Origin: an uncultured Dialister sp. | GTDB taxonomy: Bacteria > Bacillota > Negativicutes > Veillonellales > Dialisteraceae | Assembly (NCBI GenBank): GCA_900543165.1 | Contig: UQQQ01000082.1 | Span: 1 to 5,401 of the forward strand | DNA length: 5,401 nt | Direction: 5' to 3' | Shown here: positions 1 to 5,376 of the stretch, in pieces | Position numbering within the stretch: the stretch's first letter is position 1 | Layout: the number at the start of each line of letters is the position of its first letter | The notes under the pieces: model-generated | The model's database searches: none | What the model saw: only the letters and a program-made list of their open reading frames with translations | What the model was told of the DNA's origin: nothing | Position numbers and translations under genes: made by a program

Positions 1-46
1 ATTCAATTTTTATGCCTAATTTTTTTAGTTTCGTGTCCAGTTTTTG

Positions 47-75
47 TTGACAAGTGCATTATCGATAACTATTGC
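47..75 (+). promoter_or_regulatory. Weak candidate upstream sigma-A promoter
   Basis: A perfect TTGACA -35 hexamer lies at 47-52. At a 17-nt spacing it meets TATTGC (70-75), which matches TATAAT at only three of six positions. The spacer contains the perfect palindrome TTATCGATAA (59-68), which could be an operator. The extended -10 further downstream is a better promoter for the peptidase gene, so this one may be secondary or fortuitous. Confidence 0.3.
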
Positions 76-88
76 TTCCTCTGGTTTT

Positions 89-97
89 TTATCCACA
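89..97 (+). promoter_or_regulatory. Consensus DnaA box
   Basis: TTATCCACA is an exact match to the strong DnaA-binding 9-mer. It sits about 33 bp upstream of the extended -10 of the M48 peptidase gene. Only one box was found here, so this is not an origin cluster. It could allow DnaA to control the promoter or titrate DnaA, or it could be chance: roughly a 4% expectation for a given 9-mer on both strands of a window this size. Function is inference. Confidence 0.35.
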
Positions 98-126
98 ACA
101 TGCTCTCACGAATCCAGCTGATTTCA

Positions 127-135
127 TGCTAAAAT
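127..135 (+). promoter_or_regulatory. Extended -10 promoter of the M48 peptidase gene
   Basis: TGCTAAAAT gives the TGn extension plus TAAAAT, a 5/6 match to TATAAT. No good -35 hexamer lies 16-18 nt upstream, as expected for extended -10 promoters. Transcription would start near 142 and leave a short leader of about 37 nt before the ATG at 179. The sequence TTATCGAT recurs at 152-159 in that leader and also occurs inside the palindrome at 59-68. Confidence 0.5.
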
Positions 136-164
136 ATGAATCAGAATAATTTTATCGATTTACT

Positions 165-172
165 AGAGGAGG
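165..172 (+). promoter_or_regulatory. Ribosome binding site of the M48 peptidase gene
   Basis: AGAGGAGG is a near-perfect Shine-Dalgarno sequence with 6 nt before the ATG at 179. It fixes the start codon firmly and suggests strong translation. Confidence 0.8.
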
Positions 173-178
173 AATTGT

Positions 179-1285
179 ATGAAAGGGAAAGCCATCAAAA
201 CTCTCTGCGCCATTGCATTAACAACCGGACTCTTTACTGTCTTGCCTGCAGGAGCTGAAGCTTTTAGTTTAGGCTCCATTTTAGGCGATGCAGGAAAGGT
301 ACTGGATACTGTTCATCAGTACAAAGCACTAGAAGATGAAGCCCACTATAAAAATGAAACGGAAGAAGGGCGGCAAGAAGTCTTTGAAAACATGAAAGAA
401 ACCTATGGCGTTGCCTACAACGACTACTATAATGGTCAGCTCGATGATATCATGAGTCGTCTAAGTCAAGGCATCGCAGAGGTGGATCCAACCATCAATG
501 ATATGCCTTATCTGTACTTTATGTGCCCTGACCCCAATTTTAACGCCTTCTGTTCCTATGGCCATGTCATGTGTGTTAATATCGGCATGTTTTACCTGAC
601 AACCAATCCAGATGAAGTCGCTGTAGTTTTGGGGCATGAAATGGGACATGGGCAGAAAAAACATGTAGCCAATGCGCTTCTAAAGAGAGCAAAGACAGAT
701 TATGGAGCTGCAATTATCTCTGATTCTTTGAGCGGGACCGCGCTATCTGATACAGTAATGGATCTGGCTGTCAACCAGGTCAAGACCGTCCAGATCGGGC
801 GAAAGGATGAATGGGAAGCGGATAACCTCTCCTTTGACTATATCTACCATGCAGGCTACAACCCAGGCGCCACCGCCGCCATCTGGCAAAGAGTCATCGA
901 GAAAATGGGAGATAATAGTGCAAGCTTCGTTGGTGAAATCTTCAGCCCATCGGATCATCCCTCCAATGCGCAGCGTAGGGACAACTATGAAAAGAAACTG
1001 GCGGAACTTTCAGGGAAACACGTCACAATTAAGAAAGATTCAGATACCGTGCAGGTAAATAAGAAAGATTTCGTAACACCAGCACCAGCCGCTGACATGA
1101 GTAGCGCAGAGCGAAAATACTTCGTCATGGGAAATCTGGTCTCAGCCTATGCTCATGGGCAGGCAGGCAAGCTAGCGGAAGTCGTTAATGGTACTGTTAT
1201 GCTGGGCAATCAAGCCATCATGACGCCAGCAGAAGGAGACCCTACTGCAGAAGAACTCGCAGCCCTGCTGAATAAGATCAAATAA
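179..1285 (+). CDS. Secreted M48-family zinc metallopeptidase
   Basis: The 368-residue protein starts with a signal peptide: basic MKGKAIK, a hydrophobic core to about residue 22, and AGA/AEA cleavage motifs at 24-28. There is no lipobox cysteine, so a soluble periplasmic enzyme is expected, unlike the lipoprotein LoiP. The catalytic domain spans roughly 95-275. It contains an N-A-F stretch at 122-124 resembling the family's NAFA-PGG strand and the zinc/catalytic motif HEMGH at 153-157. RKDEWEAD (208-215) supplies the probable third zinc ligand E211 and conserved D215, and SDHPSNAQR (258-266) is typical of the family's C-terminal helix. Three cysteines (116, 125, 132) lie before the active site. 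The last ~90 residues are an extension I cannot assign. The family degrades misfolded envelope proteins; the substrate here is unknown. The gene is monocistronic and convergent to the rsmA operon. I am confident of the family, less so of the role. Confidence 0.93.
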   Translation: MKGKAIKTLCAIALTTGLFTVLPAGAEAFSLGSILGDAGKVLDTVHQYKALEDEAHYKNETEEGRQEVFENMKETYGVAYNDYYNGQLDDIMSRLSQGIAEVDPTINDMPYLYFMCPDPNFNAFCSYGHVMCVNIGMFYLTTNPDEVAVVLGHEMGHGQKKHVANALLKRAKTDYGAAIISDSLSGTALSDTVMDLAVNQVKTVQIGRKDEWEADNLSFDYIYHAGYNPGATAAIWQRVIEKMGDNSASFVGEIFSPSDHPSNAQRRDNYEKKLAELSGKHVTIKKDSDTVQVNKKDFVTPAPAADMSSAERKYFVMGNLVSAYAHGQAGKLAEVVNGTVMLGNQAIMTPAEGDPTAEELAALLNKIK

Positions 1286-1308
1286 GCAACCCAACGTTTC
1301 CTCCACGT

Positions 1309-1345
1309 AAAAAGTCCCACTGATCACATCAGTAGGACTTTTCTT
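1309..1345. terminator. Bidirectional terminator shared by the M48 gene and rsmA
   Basis: A hairpin has arms AAAAGTCC (1310-1317) with GGACTTTT (1335-1342) and ACTGAT (1319-1324) with ATCAGT (1328-1333). It has one C/A mismatch and a CAC loop. The T run at 1339-1345 serves the plus strand, and the A run at 1309-1313 gives the U tract on the minus strand. It fills the 58-bp gap between the convergent stop codons and overlaps the first two bases of the rsmA stop codon complement. Confidence 0.9.
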
Positions 1346-2201
1346 ATTCATGGATCAATTCATACCAAACATCCGCCATGCGGCCATACTCTTCCATGGA
1401 GAAGGTCTCTCCGCGGCGGGAACCGTCGATATCGGCTTTCTCAAGGATTGCTTTCACCATATCGACAGAGATGCCGCCGGCTTTCATCGCATTGGTGAAA
1501 ACTTTGCGGCGCTGGCCGAAGCCCATCTTGACGAGACTGAAGAAGAGCTTTCTATCCTTCACACTGACCGCCGGCTTCTCACGGCGACGGATCTTCAGTA
1601 CCGTCGAAGTGACCTGCGGCCGAGGAATGAAGGCGGTCGGCGGGATGTCGATGACACGCTCTGCCGTGCAGTCAAACTGTACCGCAAGTGTCAAAGCACC
1701 GTAGTCCTTCGAGCCGGGCGCAGCCAGGATGCGGTCTGCCACTTCCTTCTGCATCATGAATACGAAGAGAGAAATGGGAAGTCCTGACTGAATGAGCGTC
1801 AGAAGGATCGGCGTGGTCACATAGTACGGCAGGTTTGCCGCGCAGTGCCAATCCTTTTCTCCCAGAATAGTCTTGAGGTCGGCTTTCAGCACGTCCTCAT
1901 AGATGATATGAATATTTTTATAATGTTCCAGTGTATGGTCGAGGACGCGCTTCAAGCTCTGATCCAGCTCGAAGGCTGTCACATCTGCACCGGTCTCCGC
2001 GAGTGCCTGCGTCAGGGTGCCGATCCCGGCCCCGATTTCCATGACGGGCGTCCCCTCACCGAGCTCTGCAGCCTCTGCGATGGCAGCGACAACGTCGGGA
2101 CGGATGAGGAAGTTCTGTCCCAGACGATGCTTGGCATGGATGCCGAAACGGTTCATCACATACTGGACGACTTTACGGTCTGCTAAATTGGCGTCTAACA
2201 T
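1344..2201 (-). CDS. rsmA: 16S rRNA (adenine(1518)-N6/adenine(1519)-N6)-dimethyltransferase RsmA (KsgA)
   Basis: This S-adenosylmethionine-dependent enzyme dimethylates the two adjacent adenines in helix 45 of 16S rRNA late in small-subunit assembly. Loss of it gives kasugamycin resistance. With the start at 2201 the protein has 285 residues, normal for the family. It shows KHRLGQNFL (24-32), the SAM-binding motif MEIGAGIGTLT (54-64), acidic motif ELD (78-80), the catalytic NLPYY motif (123-127), FIPRPQV (191-197), GFGQRRK (227-233) and RRGE (262-265). I chose the ATG at 2201-2199 because AGAAGGAG lies 5 nt upstream (2214-2207). An in-frame ATG at 2240 would add 13 residues but has no good ribosome site and would lengthen the overlap with rnmV from 7 to 46 nt. 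The gene is last in the response regulator-rnmV-rsmA operon, and the rnmV-rsmA pairing is widespread in Firmicutes. Confidence 0.96.
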   Translation of the reverse strand: MLDANLADRKVVQYVMNRFGIHAKHRLGQNFLIRPDVVAAIAEAAELGEGTPVMEIGAGIGTLTQALAETGADVTAFELDQSLKRVLDHTLEHYKNIHIIYEDVLKADLKTILGEKDWHCAANLPYYVTTPILLTLIQSGLPISLFVFMMQKEVADRILAAPGSKDYGALTLAVQFDCTAERVIDIPPTAFIPRPQVTSTVLKIRRREKPAVSVKDRKLFFSLVKMGFGQRRKVFTNAMKAGGISVDMVKAILEKADIDGSRRGETFSMEEYGRMADVWYELIHE

Positions 2202-2743
2202 GTCGGCTCCTTCTGGCATGCTTCCAATGCCTTTTCCCACTCGCTGCGAGTAATGCCGAAATGATTCAGCCGTTTCAAGAACTGTTTCCCATTCCCATAG
2301 CCGATACCAAGGAGCGCACCGACTCTGGCTCTTTTTTCTGAAGAATCCGGCCTGCCTGTAAGACCAGCTGCAAAAATATCCCCCATGGAAAACTCCTCAG
2401 AGTCTTCCTGATATTGGATGCGGAGGCAGGAAAGCGCCTTTCGGATGGACTCGGGCGAAGCGTCTTCGATGCCCACGTCATCTTTGGTGCAGGCTTCCGA
2501 TTTCGGCACGAAAGCGTGCAGTGCCTGCGGGAAAAGTTTGGTCAGGCGCTGACGGATGCGTTCCCCAGGGCCATCGGGATCCGTCAGGATGATGATGCCC
2601 CGCTTTTCATAAGCGAGGCGGATCTGTTCTAATGTTTCGCGGCGGATGCCGAAACCTTCCGTGGCGATCATATCAGCTTCTACAGCATGGCTCACACGAG
2701 CGATATCTGATTTACCTTCTACGACAATGACTTGACGAATCAT
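2195..2743 (-). CDS. rnmV: Ribonuclease M5 (5S rRNA maturation)
   Basis: This 182-residue protein matches the small Toprim-domain ribonuclease M5, which cuts both sides of the double-stranded 5S rRNA precursor to release mature 5S rRNA in low-GC Gram-positives. The N-terminal Toprim core shows VVEGKSD with catalytic E9, then TDPDGPGE (54-61) with the metal-binding D55-x-D57 pair, and a conserved DDVGIEDAS stretch (88-96). The C-terminal half (about 115-180), with a GNGKQFLKRLNHFGI segment, is the usual M5-specific RNA-binding region. The start codon lies 1 nt after the stop of the response regulator with only a weak GAGA before it, so translation probably depends on coupling. The TAG stop overlaps the rsmA start by 7 nt. 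In several other Firmicutes tatD precedes rnmV; here a response regulator takes that place. Confidence 0.94.
   Translation of the reverse strand: MIRQVIVVEGKSDIARVSHAVEADMIATEGFGIRRETLEQIRLAYEKRGIIILTDPDGPGERIRQRLTKLFPQALHAFVPKSEACTKDDVGIEDASPESIRKALSCLRIQYQEDSEEFSMGDIFAAGLTGRPDSSEKRARVGALLGIGYGNGKQFLKRLNHFGITRSEWEKALEACQKEPTC
2207..2214 (-). promoter_or_regulatory. Ribosome binding site that decides the rsmA start
   Basis: Read on the minus strand this is AGAAGGAG, 5 nt before the ATG at 2201. It lies inside the last codons of rnmV. It supports the shorter rsmA start over the upstream in-frame ATGs at 2219 and 2240. Confidence 0.75.
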
Positions 2744-2744
2744 A

Positions 2745-3425
2745 TCAGTCTCTAGCTACGTAGCCGATGCCACGAACGGTATGGATGTATTTTTTGCCGA
2801 CTTTTTCATCGATCTTGCTACGCAGATAACGGACATAAACGTCCACGATATTCGTCTTGCCTGCATAGCCATAGCCCCAGACCTTTTCCAGAATTTCTTC
2901 TCTTTTCAGTACACGGTTTTTATTCTTGGCCAGGAAAAGGAGCAGGTCGAATTCTTTCTTTGTGAGGTCGACAACTTCATCGCTGGCACGTACTTCATGA
3001 CGTTCCGGATAGATGGAGAGGTCACCAATGGTGAACGCCGGATCCACGATAATTTTCGGTTCTTCGTGGCGGCGCAGCGCAGAATGGATGCGAGCAATGA
3101 GTTCCTTGGTCGCATATGGCTTTGTCATATAATCATCGGCACCGGCATTCAGCGCTTCGACCTTCGCATCGACAGACGTATCGGAAGACAGGTAGATGAT
3201 CGGCAGAGAGCTGATCTCTCTCACCTTCCCCAAGATTTCGTGACCGCCCTTCAGCGGTTCGTCCGGATCAAGAAGAATCAGATCCACCTGACGCTGGCCT
3301 GCCAGATCAACAGCAGCCTCTCCCGTATTATCAATGAGGCAGCTGAAGCCTTCTTCTTCGAGCTTGAGCTGCATGAAACGGCTGACACTCGGATCATGTT
3401 CGATGATTAATACACAGTTTCTCAT
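2745..3425 (-). CDS. Orphan OmpR/PhoB-family response regulator with atypical receiver domain
   Basis: This is a 226-residue two-domain DNA-binding regulator. The receiver (1-~120) has phosphoacceptor D53 in DLILLD, a switch residue S80 in IIYLSS, and K102 in TKPY. The winged-helix output domain (~129-226) has DLTKKEFDLLLFLA (153-166), the recognition-helix region around NIVDVYVRYLRSKID (192-206) and the terminal hairpin HTVRGIGYV (215-223). It is odd at the acidic pocket: the usual D-D-D/E reads E9-H10-D11, so a position that normally coordinates Mg2+ is histidine. The loop after D53 is PDEPLKGG rather than the usual LMLPGMDG. Phosphorylation may therefore be altered or absent. No histidine kinase gene is adjacent. 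I chose the ATG at 3425 because GGGAGG precedes it and the receiver begins at once; an in-frame GTG at 3476 has no such site. It heads the operon with rnmV and rsmA. Its targets are unknown. Confidence 0.92.
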   Translation of the reverse strand: MRNCVLIIEHDPSVSRFMQLKLEEEGFSCLIDNTGEAAVDLAGQRQVDLILLDPDEPLKGGHEILGKVREISSLPIIYLSSDTSVDAKVEALNAGADDYMTKPYATKELIARIHSALRRHEEPKIIVDPAFTIGDLSIYPERHEVRASDEVVDLTKKEFDLLLFLAKNKNRVLKREEILEKVWGYGYAGKTNIVDVYVRYLRSKIDEKVGKKYIHTVRGIGYVARD

Positions 3426-3434
3426 TATAAAGTT

Positions 3435-3440
3435 CCTCCC
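3435..3440 (-). promoter_or_regulatory. Ribosome binding site of the response regulator
   Basis: Minus-strand GGGAGG stands 9 nt before the ATG at 3425. It fixes that start over the GTG at 3476. Confidence 0.7.
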
Positions 3441-3574
3441 ATAGCAAGTAAAAAGAAAAAGGAAATCCAATCGCACAGCTTTATTATTGTTTTTAGTGGG
3501 GTATTGTTGTTATTATTGAACCCGCAGCCATGCAAAAGTAAATAGTCATTAGAAGTTATTTTCCTTATATGAGT

Positions 3575-3602
3575 ATAATACCATAGCTTTCTAGGATTTC
3601 AA
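3575..3602 (-). promoter_or_regulatory. Candidate promoter of the response regulator-rnmV-rsmA operon
   Basis: On the minus strand TTGAAA (3602-3597) and TATTAT (3580-3575) are separated by 16 nt, each a 5/6 match to the sigma-A consensus. Transcription would start near 3567 and give a leader of about 140 nt. A perfect minus-strand TTGACA (3616-3611) with TAGAAA 17 nt later is an overlapping alternative. The leader (3426-3567) includes a 9-bp direct repeat TTATTATTG (3481-3489 and 3510-3518, plus-strand orientation); I recognise no riboswitch in it. Confidence 0.5.
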
Positions 3603-3933
3603 GTCCTTTCTGTCAAAAAAAAGATAAAATTATTAGTTTTTAAGTACTTTTGAAATTTTCAACTCCCTGTGATTCTCTCCTTTTTATTTGAGAATACATT
3701 CGTTTTATAGCATATTTCATTCGGTTTTACTTATATTTATGGATTTTCCTGATTCTCATTTTCCGCATTAGTCTCCCATGAGGAAATCGAATTTTCTATG
3801 TGTTTACCTATACCCCCTATATGTATAGAATTTTTCTATTATTAGCCGGGTATTAGCTTAATATGGAAATATCCGGTATTTTATGAAACTCCATTTCAAA
3901 GAAAAAAGTTTTTTCAAAAGGTTGCCATTCCGT
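3603..3933. other. AT-rich intergenic stretch with small repeats, no gene
   Basis: I see no credible coding sequence: the short ATG frames here (for example 3739 and 3778) lack ribosome sites and end within 20 codons. GATTCTC occurs at 3671-3677 and 3751-3757, and ATTCTC (3672-3677) is mirrored by GAGAAT (3690-3695). TTCTAT (3794-3799) is mirrored by ATAGAA (3825-3830). CCGGGTATT (3846-3854) can pair with AATATCCGG (3868-3876) using one G-U pair. GAAAAAAGTTTTTTC at 3901-3915 is a near-perfect palindrome. Some could be operators for the divergent genes; none matches a site I can name. TTTACC (3803-3808) and TAGAAT (3826-3831), 17 nt apart, form a further plus-strand promoter candidate. Confidence 0.5.
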
Positions 3934-3962
3934 TTGGGCATACTTTACGGCTGTTGTATAAT
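3934..3962 (+). promoter_or_regulatory. Candidate promoter for the lgt transcript
   Basis: A perfect TATAAT (3957-3962) follows TTGGGC (3934-3939) at a 17-nt spacing. The -35 is weak, matching mainly at TTG. Transcription from here would give lgt a leader of about 360 nt carrying the GC-rich segment and the tandem tract. I see no better promoter nearer to lgt, but a simple promoter inside the repeats cannot be excluded. Confidence 0.45.
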
Positions 3963-3975
3963 GAAAAGTATATAG

Positions 3976-4166
3976 ATTCAGGGTTAGCCCGTGGGGCGTG
4001 CTGCCTTTTGATTACGTTTGAAAGTTCTGCTTGAATAAGAAATGCGACTGGTGGCGCGGCGCATAGAATATAGAAGAGCCGCAGAGTATAGATCGTGGCG
4101 ATGCCCCAAAGTCTCGGATAGCAGGTTTCCCGTTTTGAGCATTCCAAACATTGCCCACCTGACCGC
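3976..4166. repeat. GC-rich structured non-coding segment, possible dispersed element
   Basis: Base composition jumps from very AT-rich before about 3960 to GC-rich here. Pairing elements include GCCC (3987-3990) with GGGC (3994-3997), GCGGC (4056-4060) with GCCGC (4078-4082), and the distant pair GGGGCGT (about 3994-4000) with ATGCCCC (4101-4107). GTGGCG occurs twice (4051-4056, 4095-4100). Minus-strand frames open for 60-80 codons start only at TTG, lack ribosome sites and show no family motifs. It does not match tmRNA, RNase P, SRP RNA, 6S RNA, T-box or cobalamin riboswitch hallmarks that I know. It may be a dispersed intergenic repeat or an unknown leader RNA; the borders are approximate. 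Confidence 0.35.
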
Positions 4167-4167
4167 G

Positions 4168-4202
4168 AATGACAAAGATTTCTCGCTTCGCTCGAAATGA
4201 CG
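4168..4202. repeat. Short hairpin repeat (CGCTTCGC type)
   Basis: TTTC (4179-4182) pairs with GAAA (4194-4197) and GC (4185-4186) with GC (4190-4191) around a TTC loop. The direct repeat AATGAC flanks the hairpin at 4168-4173 and 4196-4201. The core CTCGCTTCGCTCGAAATGAC closely resembles a family of small intergenic hairpins with GCTTCGCTC and AATGAC found in many bacterial genomes. That resemblance is from memory, not a search. Confidence 0.5.
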
Positions 4203-4217
4203 ATGCGGGAGTCTGAT

Positions 4218-4310
4218 GTCTCCTAGTCTCTTAGTCTCTAGTCGCTCAAGGCACCTAATCCCTAGCCACTCATCCCTAATCCCCAGCTACTAGTCACCAG
4301 CCACTCATAA
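4218..4310 (+). repeat. Degenerate CTAGTC/CTAATCC tandem tract upstream of lgt
   Basis: The tract is a loose series of 7-8-base units such as CTAGTCTC, TTAGTCTC, TAGTCGCT, CTAATCC, CTAGCCA and CTAGTCAC. AGCCACTCAT occurs twice (4264-4273 and 4299-4308, 35 bp apart), and CCTAATCCC twice (4254-4262 and 4275-4283, 21 bp apart). It is poor in G on the plus strand and runs to within a few bases of the lgt ribosome binding site. It looks like decayed slippage-type repeats and has no coding potential. Confidence 0.6.
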
Positions 4311-4313
4311 AAA

Positions 4314-4319
4314 AAGGAG
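4314..4319 (+). promoter_or_regulatory. Ribosome binding site of lgt
   Basis: AAGGAG ends an A-rich run and stands 8 nt before the ATG at 4328. It fixes the start of lgt right after the tandem tract. Confidence 0.8.
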
Positions 4320-4327
4320 CAAGTTTC

Positions 4328-5134
4328 ATGCATCAATATGTCACTTTCATCGGTGGATTTCCGATCCGTTTTTATGGAATCTTTTTTTCTCTTGGCATCA
4401 TCTTCGGATGCATCATGGCCTACTACCTTTTGAAGAAGGACGGACGCGGCTGGCATGAGCATGTCTTTGACCTTGGCATCACCATCGCCTTTATCGGCAT
4501 CATCGGCGGACGTCTCTGGGATGTCTTCTTCTTTGACTGGGACTACTACCATGACCATCTGCTTGAAATCCCCTACGTGTGGCAGGGTGGCATGGCCATC
4601 CAGGGCGGCGTCATCTTTGCCTGCGTGGCCGCCTATTTCTATCTCAGAAAACACAAGATACCCGTCCTCCCCTTTGCGGATACCGTGACGCCTGCCATCA
4701 TTTTCGGACAGGCCATCGGACGTATCGCAAACTTCATGAATGGTGATGCCTTCGGTCATCCGACGGGCGCCAATTTCGGCATTCTGTATCCTGATACCAC
4801 ACTTGCCTATCACACCTACGGCGCGCAGCCCCTGTGGCCTGCCGAGGTCTGGGAGTGTCAGGGGGATCTTATCATTCTGGGACTGCTCCTCTGGTATGCC
4901 TGCTTTAAGCATGCCCGCGGTACGACCTTCTGTCTCTACATCATGCTCTACTCACTGCTTCGTTTCTTTTTGGAATTCTTCCGCGGCGACTACGGCAGTC
5001 TGGCCTTCGGCCTCAAGAGCGCGCAGCTGACCAGCCTCACCGCCTTCACCTGTGCGCTCATCGTTTTTATTTTCTTCTCTGTCAAGTATCGTGCAGATGT
5101 GAAAGTGGAAGAAACCCCGGGAGATCCCACTTGA
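4328..5134 (+). CDS. lgt: Phosphatidylglycerol--prolipoprotein diacylglyceryl transferase
   Basis: Lgt moves a diacylglyceryl group from phosphatidylglycerol to the lipobox cysteine of prolipoproteins, the first step of lipoprotein maturation at the inner membrane. The 268-residue protein has several hydrophobic segments (about 15-36, 49-66, 88-107, 120-136, 180-196, 200-218 and 236-252). It begins with FPIRFYG (Y16 aligns with E. coli Y26). WQGGMAIQGG follows at 85-94, the family signature is GRIANFMNGDAFG (131-143, R132 and N135 key), and Y208/R212/E216 match E. coli Y235/R239/E243. Two usual residues are changed: the His of the HGG motif is Q92 and the signature Glu is D140. The gene stands alone between a long repeat-rich leader and a strong terminator. 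Confidence 0.96.
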   Translation: MHQYVTFIGGFPIRFYGIFFSLGIIFGCIMAYYLLKKDGRGWHEHVFDLGITIAFIGIIGGRLWDVFFFDWDYYHDHLLEIPYVWQGGMAIQGGVIFACVAAYFYLRKHKIPVLPFADTVTPAIIFGQAIGRIANFMNGDAFGHPTGANFGILYPDTTLAYHTYGAQPLWPAEVWECQGDLIILGLLLWYACFKHARGTTFCLYIMLYSLLRFFLEFFRGDYGSLAFGLKSAQLTSLTAFTCALIVFIFFSVKYRADVKVEETPGDPT

Positions 5135-5186
5135 AAATAAAAGACTAAAAAGGCTTTCTACGCCTTTTAGTCTTTTATTTTCAAGT
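5129..5186. terminator. Very long hairpin terminator after lgt
   Basis: The arms 5129-5154 and 5162-5186 form a 25-bp stem interrupted only by one bulged A, with a 7-nt TTTCTAC loop. The core GACTAAAAAGGC/GCCTTTTAGTC is followed by TTTTATTTT on the plus strand and by the matching tract on the minus strand, so it could stop transcription from both sides. The lgt TGA (5132-5134) lies inside the left arm. Confidence 0.9.
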
Positions 5187-5340
5187 CCTTCACTCTCCTT
5201 TCTGCCAAGCATGCCAAAAGGCGATGTGAAATAACGATCATCTCATTTTCGCGTTCAATCTGCTGCGGGGAACTTGCAGCTCTCATAAGAGTGACGGGGA
5301 AACCTTATCTCGGCTGTCTTTCATACCATGTCTGCCCTAT
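5187..5340. other. Non-coding tail with small hairpins
   Basis: No reading frame with a ribosome site is visible. Small inverted repeats are GCC-AAAA-GGC (5213-5222), GCTGC with GCAGC (5262-5266, 5276-5280) and CTCT-CATA-AGAG (5280-5291). It probably belongs with the repeat sequence that follows. Confidence 0.4.
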
Positions 5341-5376
5341 CCGCCTCTGCGGGGCACCTTCCCCTAGAGGGGAAGG
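5341..5376. repeat. GC-rich double-hairpin intergenic repeat
   Basis: Two adjacent hairpins occur: CCGC-CTCT-GCGG (5341-5352) and CCTTCCCC-TAGA-GGGGAAGG (5357-5376). The second arm is perfect. The combination of GCCCTATCCGCCTCTGCGGGG with a CCTTCCCC/GGGGAAGG hairpin resembles a dispersed intergenic repeat seen across gut Firmicutes; this is recollection, not a search. There is no T tract after it, so a terminator is unlikely. The element may extend upstream to about 5320 and to the window end. Confidence 0.5.

Noticed and set aside
1350..1787. Plus-strand open frames opposite rsmA
   Set aside because: The rsmA motifs on the minus strand are unmistakable; these frames are by-products of its codon use.
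2202..2240. Longer rsmA start at the ATG at 2240
   Set aside because: It has no good ribosome site and would overlap rnmV by 46 nt, whereas AGAAGGAG stands right before the ATG at 2201.
2781..3410. A 209-codon plus-strand open frame opposite the response regulator
   Set aside because: It mirrors a well-conserved receiver and winged-helix gene and shows no motifs of its own.
3426..3476. GTG start at 3476 extending the response regulator
   Set aside because: The extra 17 residues precede the normal receiver start and have no ribosome site; GGGAGG precedes the ATG at 3425.
3574..3579. Plus-strand TATAAT at 3574
   Set aside because: There is no -35 hexamer at a suitable distance, and the same bases serve better as part of the minus-strand promoter.
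3963..4166. 6S RNA, tmRNA, RNase P RNA, SRP RNA, T-box or cobalamin riboswitch in the lgt leader
   Set aside because: None of the conserved core sequences of these RNAs is present, although the segment has several possible stems.
3914..4175. Two overlapping minus-strand frames of 63 and 77 codons in the lgt leader
   Set aside because: Both start only at TTG, have no ribosome site and show no recognisable domain. They span the structured GC-rich segment, which is better explained as non-coding.
4262..4912. A 216-codon minus-strand open frame opposite lgt
   Set aside because: It is antisense to a clear lgt gene, has low-complexity charged composition, no family motifs and no ribosome site.
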